Shown: in pieces, positions 1-11,341 of the stretch
Position numbering within the stretch: the first letter of the stretch is position 1
How the letters are laid out: each line of letters opens with the position of its first letter
DNA from: Setophaga petechia
Lineage: Eukaryota > Chordata > Aves > Passeriformes > Parulidae
Assembly (NCBI GenBank): GCA_024362935.1
Contig: JANCRA010000067.1
Coordinates: 103,501 to 167,500, forward strand
Length of the DNA: 64,000 nt
Direction of reading: 5' to 3'
Notes under the pieces: generated by a model
The model's input: only the letters and a program-made list of their open reading frames with translations
Told to the model about the DNA's origin: nothing
The model's database searches: none
Translations under genes and position numbers: made by a program

Positions 1-3000
1 GAGGAACCATCCCAAACTGGGAACCAACATTCCAAGCTAAAAAAATCCAGGAATTACAAATCCCTTGGGAATGAGGAGTAGCCATCAAATCACCAAATCA
101 CCTCCCTCAGACTCATTCCTGCAGAATTCCAGGCTTCAAATATTCCAGGGGAACCATCCCAATATTCCAGAACTATCACTGCAAGCTAAAAAAATCCAGG
201 AATTACAAATCCCTCAGGAATTTGGAAGACCCATCAAATCGCCTCCCTAAAGTTCATCCCCATGGAATTCCGGGCTTCAAATATTCCAGAGGAACCATCC
301 CAATTTTCCAGAACTATCACTGCAAGCTAACAAAACCCAGGAATTACAAATCCCTCAGGAATTTTCCTTGGGAATGAGGATTCATCAAATCACCTCCCTC
401 AAACTCATTCCTGCAGAATTCTGGGCTTCAAATATTCCAATGGAACCATCCCAATCCCAGAACTATCACTGCAAGCTAACAAAATCCAGGAATTACAAAT
501 CCCTCAGGAATTTTCCTTGGGAATGAGGAGGATCCATCAAATCACCTCCCTAAAGTTCATCCCTATGGAATTCTGGGCTTCAAATATTCCAGGGGCATAT
601 TGTATATCCCAGACCCATCATTCCAAGGAAATACAATCCTGGAACTACAAATCTCTCAAGAATTTTCCTCAGGAATGAGGAGGATCCATCAAATCACCTC
701 CCTAAGGTTCATCCCCATGGAATTCTGGGCTTCAAATATTCCAGAGGAATATTCTATATCCCAAAACCATCATTCCAAGGAAATACAATCCTGGAATTAC
801 AAATGCCTCAGGAATTTTCCTCAGGAATGAGGAGGATCCATCAAATCATCTCCAACTCAATGTCATCCCCGTGGAATTCCAGGCTTCAAATATTCCAGGG
901 GAACCATCCCAATATTCCAGAACTATCACTGCAAGCTAACAAAATCCAGGAATTACAAATCACTCAGGAATTTGGAAGACCCATCAAATCACCTCCCTAA
1001 AGTTCATCCCCGTGGAATTCCGGGCTTCAAATATTCCAGAGGAACCATCCCAAACTGGGAACCAACATTCCAAGCTAAAAAAATCCAGGAATTACAAATC
1101 CCTTGGGAATGAGGAGTAGCCATCAAATCACCAAATCACCTCCCTCAGACTCATTCCTGCAGAATTCCAGGCTTCAAATATTCCAGGGGAACCATCCCAA
1201 TATTCCAGAACTATCACTGCAAGCTAAAAAAATCCAGGAATTACAAATCCCTCAGGAATTTGGAAGACCCATCAAATCGCCTCCCTAAAGTTCATCCCCA
1301 TGGAATTCCGGGCTTCAAATATTCCAGAGGAACCATCCCAATTTTCCAGAACTATCACTGCAAGCTAACAAAACCCAGGAATTACAAATCCCTCAGGAAT
1401 TTTCCTTGGGAATGAGGATTCATCAAATCACCTCCCTCAAACTCATTCCTGCAGAATTCTGGGCTTCAAATATTCCAATGGAACCATCCCAATCCCAGAA
1501 CTATCACTGCAAGCTAACAAAATCCAGGAATTACAAATCCCTCAGGAATTTTCCTTGGGAATGAGGAGGATCCATCAAATCACCTCCCTAAAGTTCATCC
1601 CTATGGAATTCTGGGCTTCAAATATTCCAGGGGCATATTGTATATCCCAGACCCATCATTCCAAGGAAATACAATCCTGGAACTACAAATCTCTCAAGAA
1701 TTTTCCTCAGGAATGAGGAGGATCCATCAAATCACCTCCCTAAGGTTCATCCCCATGGAATTCTGGGCTTCAAATATTCCAGAGGAATATTCTATATCCC
1801 AAAACCATCATTCCAAGGAAATACAATCCTGGAATTACAAATGCCTCAGGAATTTTCCTCAGGAATGAGGAGGATCCATCAAATCATCTCCAACTCAATG
1901 TCATCCCCGTGGAATTCCAGGCTTCAAATATTCCAGGGGAACCATCCCAATATTCCAGAACTATCACTGCAAGCTAACAAAATCCAGGAATTACAAATCA
2001 CTCAGGAATTTGGAAGACCCATCAAATCACCTCCCTAAAGTTCATCCCCGTGGAATTCCGGGCTTCAAATATTCCAGAGGAACCATCCCAAACTGGGAAC
2101 CAACATTCCAAGCTAAAAAAATCCAGGAATTACAAATCCCTTGGGAATGAGGAGTAGCCATCAAATCACCAAATCACCTCCCTCAGACTCATTCCTGCAG
2201 AATTCCAGGCTTCAAATATTCCAGGGGAACCATCCCAATATTCCAGAACTATCACTGCAAGCTAAAAAAATCCAGGAATTACAAATCCCTCAGGAATTTG
2301 GAAGACCCATCAAATCGCCTCCCTAAAGTTCATCCCCATGGAATTCCGGGCTTCAAATATTCCAGAGGAACCATCCCAATTTTCCAGAACTATCACTGCA
2401 AGCTAACAAAACCCAGGAATTACAAATCCCTCAGGAATTTTCCTTGGGAATGAGGATTCATCAAATCACCTCCCTCAAACTCATTCCTGCAGAATTCTGG
2501 GCTTCAAATATTCCAATGGAACCATCCCAATCCCAGAACTATCACTGCAAGCTAACAAAATCCAGGAATTACAAATCCCTCAGGAATTTTCCTTGGGAAT
2601 GAGGAGGATCCATCAAATCACCTCCCTAAAGTTCATCCCTATGGAATTCTGGGCTTCAAATATTCCAGGGGCATATTGTATATCCCAGACCCATCATTCC
2701 AAGGAAATACAATCCTGGAACTACAAATCTCTCAAGAATTTTCCTCAGGAATGAGGAGGATCCATCAAATCACCTCCCTAAGGTTCATCCCCATGGAATT
2801 CTGGGCTTCAAATATTCCAGAGGAATATTCTATATCCCAAAACCATCATTCCAAGGAAATACAATCCTGGAATTACAAATGCCTCAGGAATTTTCCTCAG
2901 GAATGAGGAGGATCCATCAAATCATCTCCAACTCAATGTCATCCCCGTGGAATTCCAGGCTTCAAATTTTCCAGGGGAACCATCCCAATATTCCAGAACT

Positions 3001-3080
3001 ATCACTGCAAGCTAACAAAATCCAGGAATCACAAATCCCTTGGGAAAGAGGAGGATCCATCAAATCACCTCCCTAAAGTT
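1..3080. repeat. Higher-order satellite, 1,038-bp unit, about three copies
   Basis: Units begin near 1, 1039 and 2077, exactly 1,038 bp apart. Copies 1 and 2 look identical by eye; copy 3 departs from them after about 2967. Each unit is built from about seven related monomers of 140-155 bp, recognisable by a phrase of the type TTCATCCCCATGGAATTC followed by GGCTTCAAATATTCC. The array lies downstream of the JMJD4 first coding exon, so it is probably inside a JMJD4 intron. Short open frames recur at 1,038-bp spacing and are repeat artefacts. Confidence 0.95.
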
Positions 3081-3760
3081 CATCCCTGTGGAATTCTGGG
3101 CTTCAAATATTCCAGAGGAATATTCTATATCCCAGAACCATCATTCCAGGGAAATACAATCCTGGAATTACAGATCCCTCAGGAATTTTCCTCAGGAATG
3201 AGGAGGATCCATCAAATCATCTCCAACTCAATGTCATCCCCGTGGAATTCCAGGCTTCAAATATTCCAGAGGAACCATCCCAAGCTGGGAACCAACATTC
3301 CAAGCTAAAAAAATCCAGGAATTACAAATCCCTTGGGAATGAGGAGTAGCCATCAAATCACCAAATCACCTCCCTCAGACTCATTCCTGCAGAATTCCAG
3401 GCTTCAAATATTCCAGGGGAACCATCCCAATATTCCAGAACTATCACTGCAAGCTAACAAAATCCAGGAATTACAAATCCCTCAGGAATTTGGAAGACCC
3501 ATCATATCACGCCCCTTAAAGTTCATCCCCTATGGAATTCTGGGCTTCAGATATTCCAGAGGAATATTCTATATCCCTGAACCATCATTCCAAGGAAATA
3601 GAATCCTGGAATTTCAAATCCCTCAGGAATTTTCCTTGGGAATGAGGAGGATTCATCAAATCACCTCCCTAAGTTCATCCCCATGGAATTCCAGGTTTCA
3701 AATATTCCAAAGAAATCATTCCAGGGAAACACCTCCCAGATCCAGAGTGGTTTATTTTTA
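3081..3760. repeat. Diverged monomers flanking the 1,038-bp satellite
   Basis: The same 140-155 bp monomer continues here without the strict 1,038-bp order. A partial restart of the unit is visible near 3269-3480. It ends around 3750, where non-repetitive AT-rich sequence begins (3760-4010, nothing recognised). Confidence 0.85.
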
Positions 3761-4009
3761 GTGACCTGGATTTTCCTGCTGTTTATTCCATGTGCTCCAA
3801 ATTTTCCTGGTTTTTCTTTGCTGTGACCTGAATTTTCCAGCTTTTTCCTGAAAGGGAATTTTCCCCTTAAATGCATTGGGAGGGAGGTATTGATTAGGAC
3901 AGGAATAATTTAGGATTTGGAATAATTAAATTATCCAAGAGTTTAAATTGATTTGAATAATAATAATAAAATAATAAAGAAAATTTAGGAATGAATTTCA
4001 GCTTGGAAT

Positions 4010-5509
4010 CTGCAAACCATACTGTGAAGAAATGGGAAAAATCCATGGATTAATTTTGGACAAAATCCTGGAATTTTGTTGTTTTTTTAGTGCTTTTATC
4101 CCTAAAATTCAATCCTAAAAATCTGAATCCTTTAGGATTTGGAAAAAATCCCAGGATTTACCAAATTTCTGCTCAAAGTTGTGTTTCCCATGGAAAAAAA
4201 ATTCCATGGATTAATTTAGGACAAAAAATTGTAATTTGGGGTTTTTTAGTGCTTTTATCCTTAAAATTCAATCCTATGAAGCTGAATCCTTTAGGATTTG
4301 GAATAATTAATTTCTACGAGATTTTAAATTGATTTACATTTAAATAAGAAATAAAATTTGGGAGTGAATAAATGGAAAAAATTCTATGTATTAGTTTAGG
4401 AAAATCATGGAATTTTGGGGTTTTTTTAATGCTTTTATCCCTAAAATTCAATCCTAAAAAGGTGAATTTTTTAGGATTTGGAAAAAATCCCAGGACTTAC
4501 CAAACTTCTGCAGGAGATGCTAAAAATTGGATTTCCCATGAGAAAAAAAAATCCATGGATTAATTTAGGATAAAAACTTGGAATTTAGGGGTTTTTATGC
4601 CTTAAATTCAATCCTATGAAGCTGAATCCTTTAGGATTTGGAATAATTAATTTCTACGAGATTTTAAATTGATTTACATTTAAATAAGAAATAAAATTTG
4701 GGAGTGAATAAATGGAAAAAATTCTATGTATTAGTTTAGGAAAATTATGGAATTTTGGTTTTTTTTTAATGCTTTTATCCCTAAAATTCAATCCTAAAAA
4801 GGTGAATTCTTTAGGATTTGGAAAAAATCCCAGGACTTACCAAACTTCTGCAGGAGATGCTCAAAGTTGGATTTCCCATGGAAAAAAAAAAATCCATGGA
4901 ATAATTTAGGATAAAAACTTGGAATTTAGGGGTTTTTATGCCTTAAATTCAATCCTATGAAGCTGAATCCTTTAGGATTTGGAATAATTAAATTCTCCAA
5001 GATATTATAAATATTTAAATGTAAATTAAAAAAATTGGGAATGAATAAATGAAAAAAACCCACATATATGAGTTCAGGAAAATCTTCGAATTTTGGTTTT
5101 TTTTAGTGCTTTTATCCCTAAAATTCAGCCCTAAAATACTGAATTCTTTAGGATTTGGAAAAAATCCCAGGACTTACCAAACTTCTGCAGGAGATGCTCA
5201 AAGTTGGATTTCCCATGGAAAAAAAATCCATGGATTAATTTAGGATAAAAATTTGGAATTTCAGGTTTTTAAAGTGCTTTTATGCCTAAAATTCAATCCT
5301 GTAAAGCTGAATCCTTTAGGATTTGGAATAATTAATTTCTCCAAGATATTATAAATATTTAAATATAAGTTGAAAAAATTGTGAATAAGTAAATGAAAAA
5401 AACCCATATATTAGTTCAGGAAAATCTTAAAATTTTGGGTTTTTTAGTGCTTTTATCCCTAAAATTCAATCCTAAAAAGGTGAATTTTTTAGGATTTGGA
5501 AAAAAACCC
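4010..5509 (-). repeat. About 340-bp tandem repeat carrying copies of the JMJD4 exon end and splice donor
   Basis: The sequence CAGGACTTAC, which on the minus strand is the JMJD4 donor GTAAGTCCTG, occurs at the genuine exon edge (5510-5519) and again at 5168-5177, 4831-4840 and 4491-4500. A decayed copy with GTAAAT is at 4152-4161. Spacing is 337-342 bp. In the better copies about 35 bp of exon sequence beside the donor (ACCAAACTTCTGCAGGAGAT and on through CTCAAAGTTGG) is also retained. The unit therefore spans exon end, donor and following intron, and extends in the JMJD4 downstream direction. Confidence 0.9.
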
Positions 5510-5519
5510 CAGGACTTAC

Positions 5520-5778
5520 CAAACTTCTGCAGGAGATGCTCAAAGTTGGGTTTCCCATCCCACGTCACCCAGTTTTTCCTGCTGCCCCAATCCTCAGTGA
5601 ATTTGGCTGAGAAGATGCAGGGATGGTTGGGAATGAGATAATCCCGGAAAAAATCGGAATAAGTGAAGGAATCGACTTTGTCAATAAAATCCACGTGGCC
5701 CCCGGGGAGAGCACCCGGAGAAGAATTCCCAAAATCCCGGAAAAAAGCAGTGGAACAGGCAAAGGTTGCTCTGTCCAT
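5520..5778 (-). CDS. JMJD4: JMJD4, first coding exon (N-terminal 86 residues)
   Basis: This exon encodes the start of JmjC domain-containing protein 4, a 2-oxoglutarate- and iron-dependent oxygenase known from mammals to hydroxylate a lysine of the translation release factor eRF1. The frame opens at an ATG (5776-5778, minus strand) with MDRA and includes blocks typical of the family N-terminus: FTYSDFFRDYLIPNHPCIFS, then DWGSRKNWVTWDGKPNFEHL. It ends in phase 1 at TTTG|GTAAGT, with the donor at 5519-5514. The JmjC fold and its iron-binding His and Asp residues are encoded in later exons left of the window. A plausible acceptor (AATTTTTTCCAG) sits 5 bp upstream of the ATG at 5784-5785, which implies an upstream noncoding exon, probably in the CpG island at 8.2-8.5 kb. 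The start context is weak at -3 but has G at +4. No break is seen. Identification is by remembered family similarity. Confidence 0.9.
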
Positions 5779-6300
5779 GCAGGCTGGAAAAAATTCCTGG
5801 CTGAGCCAAGGAATTTGGCAAAATAATCCCAAAAAAAAATCCCGGCTAAAAATGGGATTTGAGGATTTAAAAGTGTGGAAAATCATGGGGAAATTGAGAG
5901 GGGATAAGTGTTGGGATAATTTGGGTTTTCCATTTTTTGGGATAGCTGGGAAATGGAGGTTTTTTATGGATGTTTTTTCCTCTTGTCAGAGATGCTTCTG
6001 TCCTAAAAAGCAGGAAAAGAAAATTTCAGTGGGATATTTCAAAGGAAATAATGAATTGAAGGGGTGGAGGGAAAGAAATTCCTGAGATATTTGGGAATGC
6101 TCTGGGATCATCCCTTTGTTCCCAGGTCTGGCACCTCCCACTTCCCACAGAGTTTTCCCCGAGGATTTGGAGCAATTGAAGGATAAAAACAGGGAAAAAA
6201 TGGGAAAAACATTAAAAATAAAGAGGGAAGGGGAAGGCTGAGCATAAAGGGAATAAAGCAAAGAGGCTGCAGGGATGGGATTTGGGAAGCACTGAGGGAA
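5779..6300. other. Unique sequence between the JMJD4 start exon and the 60-bp array
   Basis: This is probably the JMJD4 5' intron. Apart from the acceptor-like tract just upstream of the start codon I see no exon, repeat or mobile element. Short open frames here are shadows or chance. Confidence 0.5.
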
Positions 6301-6304
6301 AAGG

Positions 6305-8200
6305 GGATTTAGGGATCTCCATGAGGGAATTCCTCCATCACAGAGCTCCAAAGGAATATTGGGATTAAGGAACGTCCATGAAGGAATTTTCCCTCATGGA
6401 GCTCCAAGGGAATATGGAATTAAGAGCCATCCATGAGGGAATTTTTCCTGACAGAACTCCAAAAAAATATCAGGATTAAGGGACATCCATGAGGGAATTC
6501 CTCCCTCAGAGGTCTCCAAGGGAACACAGGGATTAAGGGAAATCCATGAGGAAATTTTTCCTCACAGAGCTCCAAGGAAATATCGGGATTAAGGGACATA
6601 CATGAGGGAATTCCTCTCTCACAGAGTGCCAAGGGAATATTGAAATTAAGGAATATCCATGAGGGAATTCTTCCCTCAGAGATCTCCAAGGGAACACCAG
6701 AATTAAGGAACATCCATGAGGAAATTTTCCCTCACAGAGCTCCAAGAAAATATTGGAATTAAGGGACATCCATGAAGGAATTCCTCTCTCAGAGATCTCC
6801 ATGGGAACACCAGGATATGACAGTGGGATAAAATGATTTCCATGAGGGAATTCTCCCCTCACAGAGCTCCAAGGGAATATTGGAATGAAGGGACATCCAT
6901 GAGGGAATTCCTCTCTCAGAGATCTCCATGGGAGCACCAGGATTAAGGGACATCCATGAGGGAATTTTACCTCAGAGATCTCCAAGGGAATATCAAAATT
7001 AAGGAACATCCATGAAGGACTTCTTCCCTCACAGAAGATGTCCGAGGGAATATTGAAATTAAGGGAAATCCATGGGGGAATTCCTCCCTCATGGAACTCC
7101 AAAGAAACACTGGGATGTCACAGTGGGAATAAAGAATTTCCATGCAGAAATTCCTCCCTCAGAGATCTCCAAGGGAATATGGAAATTATGGGACGTCAAT
7201 GAGGGAATTTTCTCTTTCACAGATCTCCAAAGGATATGGCAGTGGGATTAAAGGATTTCCATGAGGGAATTTCTCTCTCAGAGATCTCTAAGGGAACACC
7301 GGGATTAAGGAACATCCATGAGGGAATTCCTCCCTCACAGAGCACCAAGGGAATATCGAAACTAAGGAACCTCCATGAGGAAATTTTCCCTCAGAGATCT
7401 CCAAGAGAATATTGGAATGAAGGAAAATGCAGGAGGGAATTCCTCCCTTACAGAGCTCCAAGGGATATGGCAGTGGGATTAAAGGATTTCCATGAGGGAA
7501 TTCCCCCCTCAGAGATCTCCAAGGGAACACCAGGATTAAGGCACATCCATGCAGGAATTCCCCCCTCAGAGATCTCCAAGAGAATATAGGAATTAAAGGA
7601 AATCCATGAGGGAATTCCTCCCTCGTGGAGCTCCAAGGAAACACTGGGATATCACAGTGGGAATAAAGGATTTCCATGTGGGAATTCCTCCCTCAGAAAT
7701 CTCCAAGGGAACACTGGGATTAAGGGAAAACCATGAGGAAATTTCCCCCTCACAGATCTCCAAGAGAATGTCAGAATTATGGGACATCCATGAGGGAATT
7801 CCTCCCTCACAAATCTCCAAGGGAACACCGGGATTATGGAATCTCCATTAGGGAATTCCCCCCTCACAGATCTCCAAGGGAATGTCAGAATAATGGGACA
7901 TCCTTGAGAGAATTCCTCCCTCAGGGAGCTCCAAAGAAACACAGGAATATGGCAGTGGAATTAAAGGATTTCCATGAGGGAATTCCCCCTTCACAGAGCT
8001 CCACGGGAATATGAGAATTATGGGACATCATAAGGGAATTCCTCCGTCACACATCCCCAAGGGAATATCAGAATTATGGGACATCCATGAGGGATGTGCT
8101 AAGGGAACACTGGGATTAAGGAACCTCCATGAGGGAATTCCCCCTCAGAGATCTCCATGGGAACACCGGGATTAGGGAACCTCCATGAGGGAATTCCCCC
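6305..8200. repeat. About 60-bp minisatellite, roughly 30 copies, next to the promoter
   Basis: The unit runs CCATGAGGGAATTCCTCCCT, then CACAGAGCTCCAAGGGAATA, then a TTGGGATTAAGGGACAT type ending. It fills the space between the JMJD4 start exon and the CpG island. On the minus strand many units carry CTCTGTGAGGGAGGAATTCC, which contains a donor-like GTGAGG. Overlapping open frames of up to 189 codons on both strands come from the lack of stops in the unit. Confidence 0.95.
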
Positions 8201-8203
8201 CAC

Positions 8204-8450
8204 GGCCATCCCCAGTGTTGGGGGGAGGACCCGGACACCACAGGGCGTCGCACACGCCATCCCCGCCCCGCTCTCCTGTCCCATCCGCACCGCAGCTGCC
8301 CGCAGGAATCAGGAGCACCCCGAGGGGAGCTACACTCACCCCCGCTGCCCTCGGGGCAGCCCCGCGGCGCGAATCGCGGCGTCGGCGGCGACAATGAAAG
8401 GCTATGGCGGGCGCTGCCGGAACCTCTGCGTCGGGCGGGTGGGGGCCGGG
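8204..8450 (-). other. JMJD4: Candidate JMJD4 noncoding first exon
   Basis: The coding exon at 5520-5778 has an acceptor upstream of its ATG, so a 5' noncoding exon is expected in the CpG island. A minus-strand GT at 8203-8202 (GATGGCC|GTGGGG) is one possible donor, at the island edge where the 60-bp array starts. Other GTs in the island are equally possible; both ends are guesses. Confidence 0.25.
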
Positions 8451-8539
8451 GGGGAGGTGAAAAGCGGAGCGCAGCGGCGCGGGGCTCAGCCAATAGGAAC
8501 GCTCAGATGCGCGGGGCTCAGCCAATGAGAGCGCGCGGA

Positions 8540-8580
8540 GGGCGCAGGCGCGGAGCGGGGCCGGTGCCGCACTGAGGGAG
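8540..8580 (+). other. SNAP47: SNAP47 probable noncoding first exon (3' end fixed by donor)
   Basis: Just downstream of the second CCAAT box a GC-rich stretch ends in ACTGAGGGAG|GTGCGT, a reasonable splice donor at 8581-8586. Position and orientation fit the first exon of SNAP47, transcribed rightwards. The 5' end is arbitrary; no coding potential is claimed. Confidence 0.5.
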
Positions 8581-8584
8581 GTGC

Positions 8585-9835
8585 GTGGGGAGCCGGGGGG
8601 GCTCGGACGGGCCTGGGGGGCTGCAAATGGGGCGGGAGGCGCTGGACGTGGGGCTTGGGGTTGGAAATGGGGCCGGGAGAGTCACAAACTGGGGTCTGGG
8701 GAGTCACAAACTGGGGTCTGGGGAGTCACAAACTGGGGTCTGGGGAGTCACAAACTGGGGTCTGGGAGGGGCTCTGATCCATGGCCGCAGTGGTCTCGGA
8801 CCGGGACAGGGAGGTCCGGATGGGGCTGGAGGGACTCGAAATGGCGCGGGAGGGGCTCCAAATGGGGCGGGAGGGGTCGAGGTGGAGTTTGGGGATGAAA
8901 ATGGGACTGGGACGACAAAAATTGAGGGTTGGGGGGACTCCGATCCATGGCCGTGGTGGTGTCTGACTGGGACCGGGGGTTCCGGGTGGGCCCGGAGAGA
9001 CTCAAAGTGGGGTGGGAGAGGCTCGAGGTGGAGCTTGGGGTTGGAAATGGGGCTCGGAGGGTCACAAATTTGGGACTGGAGGGGCTCCGGGGAGGGAATT
9101 TGGGGACTGGAGAGGCTCCGATCCATTGCCGCAGTGGTCTCGGACCGGGACAGGGAGGTCCGGATGGGGCTGGAGGGGCTCCAAATGGGGTTTGAGGTTG
9201 AAATTGGGGCTGGGACGACAAAAATTGAGCGTTGGGGGGACTCGGATCCGTGGCCGCGGTGGACTTGGACCGGGACAGGGAGGGTCCGGATGGGGCTGGA
9301 CGGACTCGAAGTGGGACGGGAGGAGCTCGAGGTGGAGCTTGGGGTTGGAAATGGGGCTCGGAGGGTCACAAACTGTGGCTCGGGAGGGTTCCCGACAGAG
9401 AATGAGGGGCTCCCATCCATTGCCGCGGTGGTGTCGGACCGGGGGGGTCTGGATGGGGCTGGGAGGGCTCGAAATGGGGCGGGAGGGGCTGGAGGTGGAG
9501 ACGGATTGAAAATGGGGCTGGGGGAATCACAGCTTGGGGGGGCTCCACTCCATGGGCTTGGGACGGGAGTGTCCGGATGAGGCTGGAGAGATTCGAAACG
9601 AGCTGGGAAGGCTCGAGGTGGAGTTTGGGGTTGAAAACGGGGCTGGGAGAGTCACAAATTTGGGCTTTGGGGGGCTCAGGTTTGTGATCGCTGTGGTCTC
9701 GGGCCGGGACAGGGGGTCCTGCATGGGGCGGGAGGGACTGGAATTGGCTCCCAGTGGGGTGGGAAGGGCTCGAGGTGGAGCTTGGGGTTGGAAATGGGGC
9801 TTGGGGGGGCTCCGATCCATGGTCGGTGTGTTGGA
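8585..9835. repeat. G-rich minisatellite and higher-order repeat in SNAP47 intron 1
   Basis: Related units such as GGTGGAGCTTGGGGTTGGAA, GGATGGGGCTGGAGGGGCTC and TGGTCTCGGACCGGGACAGG recur in blocks of roughly 290 bp. A pure subarray at about 8690-8770 repeats GGGGAGTCACAAACTGGGGTCT four times (22 bp). The plus strand is strongly G-rich with many runs of three or more Gs, immediately after the probable SNAP47 start. Open frames of up to 331 codons here are stop-free repeat, not genes. Confidence 0.9.
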
Positions 9836-9839
9836 CCGG

Positions 9840-9955
9840 GACCGGGGGTTTTGTGTCGGGGCTTGGGGCGGGTTTTGTGCCGGGGCTTGGGGCGGGTTTT
9901 GTGTCGGGTTTTCTGTCGGGGCTTGGGGCGGGGCTTGGCGTGGGCTCGAACGGGG
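9840..9955. repeat. Short GT/GC-rich tandem repeat
   Basis: A phrase of the type GGGTTTTGTGTCGGGGCTTG is repeated about four to five times with length variation. It continues the G-rich character of the preceding array. Confidence 0.8.
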
Positions 9956-10254
9956 CTGAGGCGGTTCCACAGCGGGAACCGGCGAGCGACGGCGGCTCCG
10001 AGAGCGGGCCGGGAATGGAGGGGCTCGGGATGGGGCTGGAGAAGCTCCTGGAATTGGATCCTGGGCTGAGCTGGCACCGAGGGAAGGCTCGGGATGGGCT
10101 GGGGGCAGAGCTGGGGTTTGGAGAGGGGAGTGATGGACAGGGAAGGGATCAGGGCGAGGGACTGGGGGAGATCCAGTAAATTCCTGGGTAACTGTAGGAG
10201 TGAAGGGGTGGGACTGTGGGGATGGACAGAGAGGAGAGATCTCTGCAGCCAGGG

Positions 10255-10960
10255 CTTGGGATGTGGGGTTTATTGCAAAGGGCCCGGGTGCAGGGCCCTG
10301 CTGGGATTTGGGGTTTATTGCAAAGGGTGCAGGGCCCTGCTGGGATTTGGGGTTTATTGCAAAGGGCCTGGGTGCAGGGCCCTGCTGGGATTTGGGGTTC
10401 ATTGCAAAGGGCCTGGGTGCAGGGCCCTGCTGGGATTTGGGGTTTATTGCAAAGGGCCCTGCTGGGATTTGGGGTTTATTGCAAAGGGCCTGGGTGCAGG
10501 GCCTGCTGGGATTTGGGGTTTATTGCAAAGGGCCTGGGTGCAGGGCCCTGCTGGGATTTGGGGTTTATTGCAAAGGGCCTGGGTGCAGGGCCCTGCTGGG
10601 ATTTGGGGTTTATTGCAAAGGGCCTGGGTGCAGGGCCCTGCTGGGATTTGGGGTTTATTGCAAAGGGCCCTGCTGGGATTTGGGGTTTATTGCAAAGGGC
10701 CTGAGTGCAGGGCCCTGCTGGGATTTGGGATTTATTTGTGAAGGGTCTGGGTGCAGGGGCCTTTTGGGGTTTATTGCAAAGGGCCTGGGTGCAGGGGCCT
10801 TTTGGAACTTGGGATTTATTGCAAAGGGTGCAGGGGCCTTTTGGGATTTGGGGTTTATTTGTGAAGGGCCTAAGTGCAGGGGCCTTTGGGATTTGGGGTT
10901 CATTGCAAAGGGCTCTGCTGGGATTTGGGGTTTATTGCAAAGGGCCCTGCTGGGAGCTGC
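10255..10960. repeat. About 45-bp minisatellite, roughly 16 copies
   Basis: The unit contains GGTTTATTGCAAAGGGCCTG, then GGTGCAGGGCCCTGCTGGGA, then TTTGG. Some copies lack the GGTGCAG segment, giving units near 28 bp. All three plus frames are open for long stretches because the unit has no stop. Confidence 0.95.
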
Positions 10961-11341
10961 CAGGCACAGCTTGGAGCAGGCCCAGGAGGAGAGGGGTAGA
11001 GAGGGTGAGACAGAGAGAGTAAAAGAGGATGAGTGAGTGAGGTTCCTGTGACAACACAATAAATCTTCTGTGTTGAATATTTTAATTCTCACCAATCTAA
11101 TACAAGCTACAAATCCTACAGCATTTACATACAGCCTGTAAGAATCATGACATGACCACGTTATTTTCTTTGAGCCAGGTCTGATGAGCTCTAGGAGGTC
11201 TGAAACACCCCCAAGGTAGCTCAGCTCCCTTTGGAAGCAGGAAAATCAGCAGGATGGCTTCTGTTGCAGTGTTGGAAACAAAAAGGTTCAATAAAAGGCA
11301 AAATAACAAACAGAAAAAATGAGCCAGGTGCCAGAGGTTCT
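10961..11341. other. Unique sequence before the solo LTR
   Basis: Non-repetitive sequence in SNAP47 intron 1. I recognise no exon or element here. Confidence 0.4.

Larger units (their letters stand above)
8200..8620. promoter_or_regulatory. CpG island, probable bidirectional JMJD4/SNAP47 promoter
   Basis: GC content and CpG density rise sharply here compared with the AT-rich flanks. Two CCAAT boxes in near-identical context (GGGGCTCAGCCAATAGGAAC at about 8483 and GGGGCTCAGCCAATGAGAGC at about 8514) form a roughly 31-bp tandem duplication; CCAAT pairs of this kind usually bind NF-Y. No TATA box is evident. The island lies between two divergent genes that share a promoter region in mammals. 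Transcription start sites cannot be fixed from the sequence. Confidence 0.8.

Noticed and set aside
5623..6085. Plus-strand frames opposite the JMJD4 exon
   Set aside because: Antisense shadow. The minus-strand frame matches the JMJD4 N-terminus and ends at a consensus donor.
8585..9580. 331-codon plus-strand open frame beside the CpG island
   Set aside because: G-rich minisatellite with glycine-rich translation in all frames and both strands open. Exon-like splice sites and family similarity are missing.
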